The notes under the pieces were generated by a model. It saw only the letters and a list, made by a program, of their open reading frames with translations, made no database searches and was not told the origin of the DNA. A program made the position numbers and the translations under genes. From a virus, in the IMG/VR virus record IMGVR_UViG_3300005613_000024, positions 27,834-91,833 of that record: DNA of 64,000 bases; one strand, written 5' to 3'. Within the stretch, counting starts at the first letter, position 1. Every line of letters starts with the position of its first letter. Below are positions 41,761 through 50,928 of this stretch, in pieces.

Positions 41761-42416
41761 TTCTTAGTCTCCTTTAAATATTTAATAGCGTTTTGTAAAA
41801 TATTTATATTATCTTTTGCTCTACCTAATAAATTATTACAATTATCGCATAGTAATCCTCTTATTTCTCCTGTTTTATGATTATGGTCAATACTTAATTT
41901 TTTAATTTTTCTATTACAATTTTTTGAAGTTTCTTTATTATTACAAATAGCACATTTGCCATTTTGATGTAATATCAACTGATTATACTGCTCTAACGTA
42001 ATACCATATGAGCATTTTAACTGTAATTCTCTTTGATATAATTTTCTCTTACGTCTATTTTTTATGTATCTTTTCTTTTCTTCTTCTTTATGATTTTTTC
42101 TATACTCTACTCTATATTTTTTATATCGAGAATTTTTACTATTTTTTCTTTGACAACTTTTACAATTATAATCTAATCCATCTTTAGATTCTGATGTTTT
42201 ATAAAAATCAGACAATATCTTAACTTTATGACATTGATAGCATTCTTTAAAACCACGTTTTAACAAATTTAACTTTTTTAAATATTTTTTTCGGGCAGTT
42301 ATTGTTTTTCTGCATAATTTACAATTATAATGATAACCATCTTTCATAGATTTATTTTTATGAAATTCAGATAATTTCTTTCTCTTTTTACATTTAGTAC
42401 AGATTTTAGTTTTCAT
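41739..42416 (-). CDS. endonuclease VII-like HNH homing endonuclease with two zinc fingers
   Basis: A 225-residue protein with two N-terminal four-Cys fingers (CTKC...CKLC and CYQC...CKSC), a Lys/Arg-rich linker, and a C-terminal recombination endonuclease VII domain: YGITLEQYNQLILHQNGKCAIC, then LSIDHNHKTGEIRGLLCDNCNN and LLGRAKDN. The HNH-like His-Asn pair and zinc Cys residues are intact. It separates two structural genes and overlaps the next one, which is typical of free-standing homing nucleases rather than of a gp49-type packaging resolvase. Its first finger matches that of the endonuclease at 20100. Confidence 0.82.
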   Translation of the reverse strand: MKTKICTKCKKRKKLSEFHKNKSMKDGYHYNCKLCRKTITARKKYLKKLNLLKRGFKECYQCHKVKILSDFYKTSESKDGLDYNCKSCQRKNSKNSRYKKYRVEYRKNHKEEEKKRYIKNRRKRKLYQRELQLKCSYGITLEQYNQLILHQNGKCAICNNKETSKNCNRKIKKLSIDHNHKTGEIRGLLCDNCNNLLGRAKDNINILQNAIKYLKETKKCRKNRL

Positions 42417-42432
42417 AATATTTTACTTTCTT

Positions 42433-43002
42433 TTAATTTACAGTATAATGCCAAGTGCCATCATTATATACTCTAACATATGTTCCTGGAGAAGTAAAAG
42501 TTGTTACCCATATATCTCCTGTTACAGAGTCTTCAGTAAATGATTGAGCATTGGTTACTGTAGTTAAATCTATTGTCTCTATATAAGTTCCAGAAGTATT
42601 AAATTTTACAATTTTTGCATTTGTACCACTTGTACTTCCTGGAATTAAAAAATACACATATGTACTAACTAAAATATCTACTGGAGCTTCTGTAATTCCA
42701 GCAGGTATAGAAAAATCAGTAGGAGTTGTTATCGGAGTGCTTCGAGTATAACGCCTACCAATTAAAGATGAATCATCTAATGCTAAATAAATATATAATC
42801 CATCACAAACAGCTTTTTTAATTTCATCAACAGCAATGTCAATATCAAAATAAACTTGAAGCGGATTATTCCATGATACTTTCTGAAACGCACAGTTTCC
42901 ACTAGCATCTTGTTTGAAACCAAGCCAAAGATACAAATTCAAGGAATCCATTAATATCATGGAAATTTCTTTTTCACTGAAATTAAAATTTTTTATTAAC
43001 AT
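42433..43002 (-). CDS. putative tail structural protein (189 aa)
   Basis: A 189-residue beta-rich protein with a helical start (NFSEKEISMILMDSLNLYLW) and propeller-like strands such as VDILVSTYVYFLIPG and DIWVTTFTSPGTYVRV. No named domain. It lies in the tail-tip gene run and its start is coupled to the small ORF at 42996. Function unknown. Confidence 0.52.
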   Translation of the reverse strand: MLIKNFNFSEKEISMILMDSLNLYLWLGFKQDASGNCAFQKVSWNNPLQVYFDIDIAVDEIKKAVCDGLYIYLALDDSSLIGRRYTRSTPITTPTDFSIPAGITEAPVDILVSTYVYFLIPGSTSGTNAKIVKFNTSGTYIETIDLTTVTNAQSFTEDSVTGDIWVTTFTSPGTYVRVYNDGTWHYTVN

Positions 43003-43124
43003 AGTAAATCTATCTCTACAAAATGCATCTTGCTTTCTTTGGTTTTAATGACAAATGTTTGCCAAATCATATAAAATTTCATTCTTTTTTTATCATGCCA
43101 GTAGTCCCAAAGAAAGAAAAGCAT
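42996..43124 (-). CDS. small protein (42 aa), coupled to the downstream structural gene
   Basis: In the 143-base gap between two structural genes the minus strand holds a 42-residue reading frame with AAAGGATA before its ATG. Its stop overlaps the ATG of the gene at 43002. The sequence (MLFFLWDYWHDKKRMKFYM) is aromatic and basic, with no known family. Support is the ribosome binding site and coupling only. Confidence 0.4.
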   Translation of the reverse strand: MLFFLWDYWHDKKRMKFYMIWQTFVIKTKESKMHFVEIDLLC

Positions 43125-43145
43125 TGATTGTATCCTTTTAAAAAA

Positions 43146-43778
43146 TTATGTTGTTGCGTATTTCACAGCAATAATAGGTTCTTCGGCTCCTGCGTCAGTT
43201 TGAGATGCAGAGATAACTATTTTTAATTGACAATACAATACATCTGCTCCAGATAATGCACCATTCTGATTATTGAGCCAGAGATAGTGACCATCTGAAC
43301 TTCCAGCAAGACGAGAACCTGTCCAGCCAGCACCAGGCAAAGCATCAGTAGTAGTAATTCCTCTATACCAAGAACTTGTTGCCGTTCCTGAACCTAAAGC
43401 TGTTAAAGCGATAGAATCCATATCAGAATCATCCCATACTTCTAAAATTGGCTCTGAAGCAGTTGCGGCATCAAATGAAAAACCTAAAACATATCGCTTG
43501 TTATCTGCACCCATATTATGAATTTCTTTCAAAATGCCAGCATCATTGTCATCTAAAAAATATCTATCGACAGTTTGTTCTATGCCAGTTAAAAGCATTC
43601 CCGCACTATTAAGTTGAGTATCTGAAGGACTGGGTTGACCATCATCTACAGCAGTAGAACCTGCGGAAAAGATTAATCTGTCATTGTCTACGTCAATTAA
43701 TTGCCAACTAGAACCACTGCTCCCAACTTCTGTGTCCTGAGTTCCTATATTGGCGTAAATCGTTAGTGTAGCACTCAT
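43146..43778 (-). CDS. putative tail structural protein (210 aa)
   Basis: A 210-residue protein rich in Ser, Thr, Gly and Asp with alternating strands (STLTIYANIG-like opening, GSGTATSSWYRGITTTDALP, HYLWLNNQNG). AAGGAG lies upstream of the start. The composition is that of exposed beta-sandwich virion proteins. It follows the distal tail gene. No named domain. Confidence 0.55.
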   Translation of the reverse strand: MSATLTIYANIGTQDTEVGSSGSSWQLIDVDNDRLIFSAGSTAVDDGQPSPSDTQLNSAGMLLTGIEQTVDRYFLDDNDAGILKEIHNMGADNKRYVLGFSFDAATASEPILEVWDDSDMDSIALTALGSGTATSSWYRGITTTDALPGAGWTGSRLAGSSDGHYLWLNNQNGALSGADVLYCQLKIVISASQTDAGAEEPIIAVKYATT

Positions 43779-43793
43779 ATAATTCTCCTTTTA

Positions 43794-44219
43794 TTAACTC
43801 CAGGAATTTGCCCTGAGCGTTAAAGTTCCATATAAAAATTTATGTAAATTTCCTCTTGAAGTATCAACAACAATTGGAGCTAAACGCATAACTTTTATAC
43901 TTTCTAAAGATTCGTCATTTACTAATGTTAAATCATATTTTAAATAAAAATGTGTATTTTTTACAATCGCTGTTTGCATTGCATATAAAGCTGTCATTAA
44001 ATTTGTATAATTAGAAGCTCCTAAACGAAAATAAATTGAAATGTCATAAGGGGCATCTCCGCCAGGAATTATTATTGAACCAGCACTTCGTTTATTAGTA
44101 TGTTCTACAAAATCAGGATTATCTATATCAAACGCAGGGTCTCTTCTAATTACATCTTCTATAGTATAAACTAAGCTAACGCCATCGTCAGCATAAATTT
44201 TATGTTTAGGAACTGCCAT
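43794..44219 (-). CDS. putative distal tail protein (141 aa)
   Basis: A 141-residue protein directly after the tape measure gene, the usual place of a distal tail (Dit-like) or tail-tip protein. It has strand-rich sequence with HTNKRSAGSIIIPGGDAPYD and a C-terminal YGTLTLRANSWS. Shorter than classical Dit proteins. The assignment rests on position and character. Confidence 0.5.
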   Translation of the reverse strand: MAVPKHKIYADDGVSLVYTIEDVIRRDPAFDIDNPDFVEHTNKRSAGSIIIPGGDAPYDISIYFRLGASNYTNLMTALYAMQTAIVKNTHFYLKYDLTLVNDESLESIKVMRLAPIVVDTSRGNLHKFLYGTLTLRANSWS

Positions 44220-44231
44220 AATAAAATCTCC

Positions 44232-47200
44232 TTAAAGTGTACTTCCTTGTTTACCTATTAAGCTATTCTTAATCTCTTCTTTTGTTTTATTTTTCATTTT
44301 TTCAAATTCATTATCTATTTTTTTATCTAATTCTTCGGCATTTTTAGCATTAATAGAAATGTTTATTCCCCCTCCAGAAAATTGAAAAGTCGAAACAGGA
44401 ACTTTTGTTGTCGGAACACTTGTCATGATTCCTGGGTCAAGAGGATTTCTTTTTATGAGTTCTGTTGTGAAATTCCCTCTTCCAGCAATTCTATTTTCAG
44501 CTAATGCTCTCTGTGCAGTAATTAAATTCTCTTCTCTTAATTTATTTATTTTTTCCTCTATTGCTAATCTTCTTTGAGCTAAACTAAGTTCAGCTTTAGA
44601 AAAAGTTTGTCGTTTTCTTAATGATTCTTCTTCTATAGATATTCTTGTACCTCCACGAAGACCAGTATCTCCAGGAACAATATCTCCTTTAAAAAAAGCT
44701 TCTGCTTGTTGTTGTTTAAAAATATCAGCAAATTTCTCTTCAAAAACATCTAATTCTTTTCCACCCTTACGAACAAAAGTAGAAAAATCAACATTACCTG
44801 CAAGAACATCACCAATTTTTCTAGCCACTTCAACTCCTTGCTCTTTAGCAATATCAAATAATTGTAAAGAAACATTTCCTAATCGTGACTGTAATTTTTT
44901 CTCATCTCCGATTGCTTGTTCTGTTTCTAATTGTCTTTGTAAAATAGTATATTTATCTTCTTCTATTCCAAGAGTTTTTCTTGCCGCAGATTCGTATTTT
45001 AATATTTCAGAAGTTAAAGCTCCTGCTGCTTTTAATTTATCTAAATCTATATTTAAAAGAATTTCTCCTATTTTTTTACGTTCTCTATCAGCTATTGCTT
45101 GATTCTTTAATTCTGTCTGTGTATTTTGAGCAGATTTTTCTATTTTTAATTGTTCTTGATATATTTCTTTTAATGAAGCTAAAGTTCTTTTAATTGTTGC
45201 ATCATCAGTAAATATATCTTTTCCAGTAATTTCTAAATCACTAATTACTTCAAAAAGTTCTCTAGCATTTAATTGTCTGCGAAGCCCTTTATTGATTCTT
45301 TTTCCAACATCTTCTCCTATATCATCAAATTTTTTATTTAATTCCTTAGCTTCTTTTTCTAATCTATTATATACATCTTTCAAGTTTAAAGTGGTAAAAA
45401 TCGCCGCACCTGTAAGAAAAGGTAAAGATGTTAATAAAGGAATTAGTTTTGTTCCTATCAAACTAACTAAACCAAGTAACTGAGTTCTAAAAGCTAATGC
45501 CGAAGCTACTCCCGTTGCAATTAAAGCATTTTTAATAGCACTTCCCATCTTTTCAGCACTTTTCTGAATATTTTCTTGTGCATTAACTATCTTCTTTAAT
45601 AAATCTACATAATCTTCCCCGCCCGTTAATCCAACAACAAAGGCTTTTCCGATTTCTTTATTTAAATTTTTATATCGTTCAACCAATCTATTAATTTGCT
45701 CTGATTGATTTTTAAATTCATCATTAAATTCTTTTACATTGGGAGTTAAGGCTAAGTTTTCCTTTAATGTTTTCCTTAATGCCACTAACGCCGCAATAGG
45801 TTCAGTTCCTCTAATTGCGAAAAATTCCTTAACAGTTTTAGTTAATTCTTCAGGAACTCCTTGAACAGTTTTTAACTTATCTAAATTATCAACTAATAAA
45901 GATAAAAATTCTATAGTTGATTGTTTTTTAGGGTCAAATCCCAAATTTAAACTTCTGTTAATTTCGTCTATTTGTGATAATGATTTAAGTAAAGTTGTTC
46001 TTAATAATCGACCTGCTCTACTGGCTAAACCGCCAGTGGATAAAGTGGCTAACAAAGCTAATGTATCATTAATAGAAAGATTAGCTATTTTAGCTGTTCC
46101 TGCAAACTTCTCTAAATTTCCAGAAAATTCTTTTACTTCAAAGGCGTTTGTTTTCCAGAGTTTATCAGTTAAAGCAATAGCTTCTGCGATAGCCTTTGAC
46201 TTTTCTTCAGTAGAATCCATATCTTCAGTTAAAACTCTTAAAGACCTGGCAAAGGCATTTGCGGTTTCTTCTGCATCACCAAATAAGGTGACAGATAATT
46301 TTGTAGCCGCTATACCACCCGCAAGAGATTCTTCAATTCCAAAACCAACAGTTGCAAATTTTTGAATAGCACTTGTTACTTCCTCAACTGCTACTCCTGA
46401 TTCTAAAGAGAAATTAAGAATAGCATCTTTGGCATTTTTAAAATCTGCATCAATATTAGTCGAAGTGGCAGATATATTTCTTTTTAATTTTTGCAAAGCT
46501 TTATCAAACTTCGCTATATCTTTTAGTCCATTTCTAAAAGTAGAAATAACACCTGTAACTGCTCCTCTTAATAATAGCCACACTGGAATTGTTAGTGCGG
46601 CTCGTTTAGCTAAACGAGCCAAATTTTGACCAAGAGAAAGTGTCTGTTTATCAGTTTTAACAAAATCTTTAGTAACATCTCTTACACTTCTACTAACTTT
46701 CTGAACTCCTGAAGGAGTTTTGTTAATAGTTTCTCTTAATTGTAAAAATCTACCATTTGAAGTCTGAACAATACTTCCTAATTTAGTTAAATTTCCAGAA
46801 AATTCTGGCAAATTTCTACTAACGATTTTGGTAACATTACCAACTCCTGTTAATTTATCTGCAAATTTAGCATTTATATCTGCAACATTATTTAAATTCG
46901 TTCCTAACTGACTTGATTTTCCTATCAAAAAAGATTGATTTTTAGAAAATTTGGATATTGATTCTGATGCATTATTTACAGAAATAGTAGTTCTCTCGAA
47001 GGGCTCTATAATACCTTTTTTATTTGCTTTACCAAAAATACTTACAGTTTTAGTTAATTTTAAAAAATCTCCATTAGTATCTTTAATTATTTGAGATGTT
47101 TGAGATGTAGTACCTATCAAATCTTTCATCTCGTTTGGAAGTTTTTTAATACTTGCTTTACCAAGTTTACCATATCCATCAGATACTTGCTTTAAATTTT

Positions 47201-47327
47201 TAGTAAAATCAGAACCTAATGATTTAGCGATTCTCTGATTAGCTTTTTCTAATTGTCCAAGTTTAGTAAATAAATCAGACATCTCTCCGACGTATTCTAT
47301 AATTTTTCTACTTTTAGTATCTGCCAT
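44232..47327 (-). CDS. tail tape measure protein
   Basis: A 1031-residue protein. The first ~240 residues are Lys/Ser/Asn-rich repeats of coiled type. A hydrophobic segment near LTIPVWLLLRGAVTGVI follows, then the TP901-like core: FDKALQKLKRNISATSTN, GVAVEEVTSAIQKFATVGFG, KTNAFEVKEFSGNLEKFAG, LATLSTGGLASRAG. A further hydrophobic run lies near LLTSLPFLTGAAIF. Tape measure length sets tail length; at about 1.5 angstrom per residue this predicts a tail near 150 nm. It follows two small genes in the chaperone position. Confidence 0.88.
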   Translation of the reverse strand: MADTKSRKIIEYVGEMSDLFTKLGQLEKANQRIAKSLGSDFTKNLKQVSDGYGKLGKASIKKLPNEMKDLIGTTSQTSQIIKDTNGDFLKLTKTVSIFGKANKKGIIEPFERTTISVNNASESISKFSKNQSFLIGKSSQLGTNLNNVADINAKFADKLTGVGNVTKIVSRNLPEFSGNLTKLGSIVQTSNGRFLQLRETINKTPSGVQKVSRSVRDVTKDFVKTDKQTLSLGQNLARLAKRAALTIPVWLLLRGAVTGVISTFRNGLKDIAKFDKALQKLKRNISATSTNIDADFKNAKDAILNFSLESGVAVEEVTSAIQKFATVGFGIEESLAGGIAATKLSVTLFGDAEETANAFARSLRVLTEDMDSTEEKSKAIAEAIALTDKLWKTNAFEVKEFSGNLEKFAGTAKIANLSINDTLALLATLSTGGLASRAGRLLRTTLLKSLSQIDEINRSLNLGFDPKKQSTIEFLSLLVDNLDKLKTVQGVPEELTKTVKEFFAIRGTEPIAALVALRKTLKENLALTPNVKEFNDEFKNQSEQINRLVERYKNLNKEIGKAFVVGLTGGEDYVDLLKKIVNAQENIQKSAEKMGSAIKNALIATGVASALAFRTQLLGLVSLIGTKLIPLLTSLPFLTGAAIFTTLNLKDVYNRLEKEAKELNKKFDDIGEDVGKRINKGLRRQLNARELFEVISDLEITGKDIFTDDATIKRTLASLKEIYQEQLKIEKSAQNTQTELKNQAIADRERKKIGEILLNIDLDKLKAAGALTSEILKYESAARKTLGIEEDKYTILQRQLETEQAIGDEKKLQSRLGNVSLQLFDIAKEQGVEVARKIGDVLAGNVDFSTFVRKGGKELDVFEEKFADIFKQQQAEAFFKGDIVPGDTGLRGGTRISIEEESLRKRQTFSKAELSLAQRRLAIEEKINKLREENLITAQRALAENRIAGRGNFTTELIKRNPLDPGIMTSVPTTKVPVSTFQFSGGGINISINAKNAEELDKKIDNEFEKMKNKTKEEIKNSLIGKQGSTL

Positions 47328-47328
47328 T

Positions 47329-47721
47329 TTATGATTCTCTCCTCAAATCAACATTTATAAAACTTTCCTTACCAGGATGTTTAAAATTCTTTTTTCTATT
47401 TGCTTTTATTTTTGCTTCTTCCTCTTCTTGTCTATGTTTTTTCCACAAAAATTCATGTTTCTTATTTCTATAAATCAAATAACAATCTGTTCGAAAATTA
47501 CTCTCTAAAACTTTTTCTGTCAAATGCTTATCTTCGTATGTACTCAATTCTTCGTATAGCATACTATAAATCTGAATCCAATATAAAAATTTTATTTGAA
47601 TACCACTAAAATTAGAAGTATTTTCAAATAAAGATATATTATTTTTTTTGGAGGCAGAGTATAAGCTCTGCCAATAATTTGAACGAGCAAGTGTTCTAAG
47701 ATGAGTATCTAAATCAGCCAT
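47329..47721 (-). CDS. tail assembly chaperone-like protein, second gene (130 aa)
   Basis: Immediately before the tape measure gene, with an eight-base overlap with the gene upstream. The product is helical with the stretch LYWIQIYSMLYEELSTYED and a basic C-terminus. Many phages make the second chaperone as a frameshift extension; here it has its own ATG and no canonical slippery heptamer is visible at the junction. Function assigned by position only. Confidence 0.52.
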   Translation of the reverse strand: MADLDTHLRTLARSNYWQSLYSASKKNNISLFENTSNFSGIQIKFLYWIQIYSMLYEELSTYEDKHLTEKVLESNFRTDCYLIYRNKKHEFLWKKHRQEEEEAKIKANRKKNFKHPGKESFINVDLRRES

Positions 47722-48340
47722 TTTGAATCAACTCCGCAAAATGAGCTTCTGCAACATAAGGAAGTACAGAATCATCTTTTTGAAAATCTTCAAAATTCTT
47801 CCAGGTCTTTTCCCATTTTTCTTTCTTTTCGTCTACTGCTCTTTCAGTACAAAAGGATGTAAGTAATTTATACCAACCATCTTCAGCTTGATATTCTATA
47901 GCAGGAGAAAGTCTAGTAGCTTTCTCATTTACTAACTTTTTAATTTTATCTTCAATCTCTTTTGCTTGAATTTCTAATTTTTCTATATTTTTTTCTTGAC
48001 TATCTCGTTTCTTGGCAACAGATAGAGCTATTTGTATAAATTCTTTTTTTAAATCTTCAATATTTTTTTCTATTAATTCTATATCAATATCATTTTCTTT
48101 TAAAACTTTAATTAATTCTTTTTTAAGAAGATAACCTTCTTTTTTCCCTTTTTGCAGTAATTGAACTTGAATTTTATTTCTATATTGAGTAGCTTCAGCA
48201 TATTCTCTTTGATTAGGCATTCTTATTCTATACCATTTATCTTTATAAGAAAAATAAAACTTATTATCTTTTACTAATTCTGGATTTTTAGAATTTTGCT
48301 TTAATTCTTCTAAAATATCATCTATTTTTTGTTCTTCCAT
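47714..48340 (-). CDS. tail assembly chaperone-like protein, first gene (208 aa)
   Basis: A 208-residue acidic, helical protein (WYRIRMPNQREYAEATQYRN near the N-terminus, a long Lys/Glu coiled region in the middle, then AEDGWYKLLTSFCTERAV). It lies between the tail tube gene and the tape measure gene, the normal place for tail assembly chaperones. AAGGTAAATAT precedes the start. Confidence 0.58.
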   Translation of the reverse strand: MEEQKIDDILEELKQNSKNPELVKDNKFYFSYKDKWYRIRMPNQREYAEATQYRNKIQVQLLQKGKKEGYLLKKELIKVLKENDIDIELIEKNIEDLKKEFIQIALSVAKKRDSQEKNIEKLEIQAKEIEDKIKKLVNEKATRLSPAIEYQAEDGWYKLLTSFCTERAVDEKKEKWEKTWKNFEDFQKDDSVLPYVAEAHFAELIQNG

Positions 48341-48378
48341 ATTTACCTTACCTTTTTAAAATAGAAAAATCCTATCCC

Positions 48379-48630
48379 TTATTCAGAAATAGGTCTTTCA
48401 AGTTTAATATTAATTTTTGTACCATTACTAAAAGAAGAAATTTGTTCACGAACAGTTCTCATCGTGTTATAAACATTTTTACCCAAAATTTCTTTAATTA
48501 ACTTGCACATAACATCTTTTTCAATATCTTCTTGAAAAATTTTCTCAATCATTTCACAAGTTGGACCATATAAACAATCAAATCTTCTTTTTAAAATCTT
48601 GCTCAATACCTTTTCATCAATATTATACAT
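48379..48630 (-). CDS. hypothetical protein (83 aa)
   Basis: The start is taken at 48630 because AAAAAAGGTGAGGTTTAAA precedes it; an in-frame ATG at 48699 would read through a stem-loop. The helical 83-residue product (VLSKILKRRFDCLYG, MIEKIFQEDIEKDVMCKLI) has no recognised family. It follows the tail tube gene and its hairpin, so it may be expressed at a lower level. Confidence 0.5.
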   Translation of the reverse strand: MYNIDEKVLSKILKRRFDCLYGPTCEMIEKIFQEDIEKDVMCKLIKEILGKNVYNTMRTVREQISSFSNGTKINIKLERPISE

Positions 48631-48661
48631 TTTAAACCTCACCTTTTTTAAATTAAACCGA

Positions 48662-48686
48662 GGGAGCAGAATTTTTATCTGCTCCC
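48662..48686 (-). terminator. stem-loop after the tail tube gene
   Basis: A perfect nine-base inverted repeat (GGGAGCAGA and TCTGCTCCC) around a seven-base loop. On the minus strand it is followed by TCGGTTTAATTT rather than a clean T run. It lies about 40 bases after the tail tube stop and before the next ribosome binding site. Likely an attenuator or mRNA-stabilising hairpin. Confidence 0.55.
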
Positions 48687-48728
48687 ATATATTAAACAAT
48701 AGAATTAACTATTGACTAAACTTCAAAT

Positions 48729-49970
48729 TTAAACAGCTAAATCACCTTCTGTGGTCGAGATAGTAAGATTATCGGAATTTAAAGTAATCGTAGAATCTCC
48801 AAACTCGTTTGCACTAAAGTTTGCAGGAGCATCGTCGGAAAGCTCTAAACCTGTTATTTTATAACCAATTAAAAATGTAGATTTAGCAACTTCTTCATAT
48901 ACTTTAACAACTACTGCGACTTCATCCATAAGAGTATAATCTAGAAGTCCATGCGACTGTCCTGCCTGTAACATTAAAGCTTCTTGTATAGGATAATTTT
49001 TCACAAATCCTCCCAAAGAAACGCTAACATCATAATCTTCAACATCATTAAAAAGATTTTCACTTGTTCCTATAGCACCTTCTCCAATACGATTTAAAGT
49101 TGCATCTATAGAGAGAGAAGTTAATTTATCAAGCTCTACTGCCGTATGAGTTCCGTCATCTATAGTAACTGTGGCATAATCTGCTGGTAAATAATAATCG
49201 TCTACATCATTTAATGCTTGCGGGTCTCCAGCACTTCCGTAAGAAGCGGCTGTATACCATACTCTATAATTATCTGCGGCTAAACCTGAAATAATTGTTA
49301 TTTCTTTTGTACTATTATTATAAGTATAATCAGTTGTCAAATCTAATTCTGTCGCAACACCACTTCTAATACGATAAACTTTAAGAATATATACACCTGC
49401 ATTATTGGGGTCTACAACTGGTGCAGGGTCACTTACGTCTATAACATAATTTCCAGAAACTCCAGATGCGACTGTATCAGAAACAAAAATAACATATTTA
49501 TTTCCTTCTCTAGCAATTTTGCAATAATTTCCACTTAATTCAAAACTTCTTTCAATTCTTTCGTCAGAATTAATACCTATACTTAATGAATCCAAAGATA
49601 ATCTTTCTACCCATAAAGTTTGTTCAAGAGTTCCACCATATTCTGTTTTTCCAGGTGAAATAAAATCCGTTCTTGCAACATCAAAGTCTTCTATATCTAA
49701 ACCACCCGAAGGTAAAGCAGATAAGCCTGCTAACTGTAAGAAAGAATCCATTGTACCGTATTCATATTGAGTAATAGAAACAGATGCCTCTAATTTATCT
49801 TTATCTGTAGCCATTTTTGCAAGCCTGCCAAGTTCATATAATTTTTCTTGAGGTTGATTAATAGATACAGAAAAATTTTGAACTCTATCCCAATTATCTC
49901 TATCTATTGCGGCTCTTTCTGAAACAGAAATAGGTTTAAACGCACTCGAATGTCTAATTGTTACTGCCAT
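48729..49970 (-). CDS. major tail (tube) protein
   Basis: A 413-residue protein placed between the tail-end/terminator genes and the chaperones, as major tail proteins are. It has a beta-rich composition with recurrent Gly/Asp/Thr (SVSITQYEYGTMDSFLQLAG, SLSIGINSDERIERSFELSG, DYDVSVSLGGFVKNYPIQEA). GGAGAATTAAATC precedes the start. A middle insertion (~residues 165-290) looks like an Ig-type decoration domain. A stem-loop follows it, as expected for an abundant protein. Confidence 0.65.
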   Translation of the reverse strand: MAVTIRHSSAFKPISVSERAAIDRDNWDRVQNFSVSINQPQEKLYELGRLAKMATDKDKLEASVSITQYEYGTMDSFLQLAGLSALPSGGLDIEDFDVARTDFISPGKTEYGGTLEQTLWVERLSLDSLSIGINSDERIERSFELSGNYCKIAREGNKYVIFVSDTVASGVSGNYVIDVSDPAPVVDPNNAGVYILKVYRIRSGVATELDLTTDYTYNNSTKEITIISGLAADNYRVWYTAASYGSAGDPQALNDVDDYYLPADYATVTIDDGTHTAVELDKLTSLSIDATLNRIGEGAIGTSENLFNDVEDYDVSVSLGGFVKNYPIQEALMLQAGQSHGLLDYTLMDEVAVVVKVYEEVAKSTFLIGYKITGLELSDDAPANFSANEFGDSTITLNSDNLTISTTEGDLAV

Positions 49971-49973
49971 GAT

Positions 49974-50684
49974 TTAATTCTCCTTTATATTGTTTAAAAT
50001 TTTATTTTTTACTATATATTTACAATATGCATACCAATAATCAATATCTAAATTTAACTTCAAATGACACACCTTACATAAAGTTATCAAATTATTAAAA
50101 TTATCATTAGATTTATCAAAATCTATATGATGTACTTCTAACCCTTTATTAAATGCTTCTTTATGATTCTCTTGAGAAAGGTCACATATTTGACATTTAT
50201 AATTATCCCTTTCCACAATCTTTTTTCTTATTCTTTTAAAATAAGAAGTATATAAACTTTTTCCTCCGTTTTTCCAATTCCAATGATTTTCTCCTATTAC
50301 AACTCCATATGCTTTTCTTGTTGATATATTAAATTTTTTTAAATGATAGCAAATTATTGAATGACTTGTGTTATGTTCTTTTGCCAAATCTGCAACTTTT
50401 CTAGCTTTATTAATATATTCTTCTTTCAAATAATCTTTTGTAAGAATTTTGAAGAATTTAGTATTTCTTAATTTTCCTTTTATTGATTCTGAAGATTTTC
50501 GAATAGAAATATCAAATTTTCTTAACCAATTCAAAATAGCATAATGAGAACAGTTGAATCTTTTCGCAATTTGCCTAGTAGATTCTTGACAATCAATATA
50601 ATAAAAAATTAATTTCTTTTTATTTAATTCTTTTGCTAGTCTTTTGTTTGTTTGATAATTAAATTTTGAAATCTTCGTATTCAT
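49974..50684 (-). CDS. HNH homing endonuclease with helix-turn-helix repeats
   Basis: A 236-residue protein. The first half has two similar helix-turn-helix-like segments (STRQIAKRFNCSHYAILNWL and VADLAKEHNTSHSIICYHL). Then GENHWNWKNGG, a NUMOD3-like DNA-contact motif, and a C-terminal HNH domain: YFKRIRKKIVERDNYKCQIC, LEVHHIDFDKSND, NLITLCKVCH. The catalytic His pair and zinc-binding Cys are present. Free-standing homing nuclease inserted just before the tail tube gene. Confidence 0.86.
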   Translation of the reverse strand: MNTKISKFNYQTNKRLAKELNKKKLIFYYIDCQESTRQIAKRFNCSHYAILNWLRKFDISIRKSSESIKGKLRNTKFFKILTKDYLKEEYINKARKVADLAKEHNTSHSIICYHLKKFNISTRKAYGVVIGENHWNWKNGGKSLYTSYFKRIRKKIVERDNYKCQICDLSQENHKEAFNKGLEVHHIDFDKSNDNFNNLITLCKVCHLKLNLDIDYWYAYCKYIVKNKILNNIKEN

Positions 50685-50692
50685 AAATCTCT

Positions 50693-50917
50693 TTATTTTT
50701 CAAGTTTTCCTTCAATTTTTGAAACTCTATTATTTAATTTATTAACTGCTCTTTTTATACATTTTGTTTCTCTTATACTAGTTTCAATATCATCTTTTAA
50801 ATGTTTTAAGTGATTAGTAAAGAGCTTCCATCCACCAAACAAAATAACACCAAATTGAACAACGTTTAATCCTAAAACACCAAAATCTTTTAATAATTCG
50901 TAAGCTACTTTTAACAT
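50693..50917 (-). CDS. small protein with one membrane segment and coiled coil (74 aa)
   Basis: A 74-residue protein with a hydrophobic helix at ~13-30 (GVLGLNVVQFGVILFGGW) and a charged C-terminal coiled coil (AVNKLNNRVSKIEGKL). It resembles small holin-like or hemolysin XhlA-like proteins in layout, though reversed in order. AAGGAGAATATAAA precedes the start. Function unknown. Confidence 0.5.
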   Translation of the reverse strand: MLKVAYELLKDFGVLGLNVVQFGVILFGGWKLFTNHLKHLKDDIETSIRETKCIKRAVNKLNNRVSKIEGKLEK

Positions 50918-50928
50918 TTATATTCTCC

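Noticed and set aside
47714-47721. Programmed frameshift between the two chaperone-like genes
   Set aside because: The junction has no canonical slippery heptamer, and the second gene has its own ATG in an eight-base overlap.
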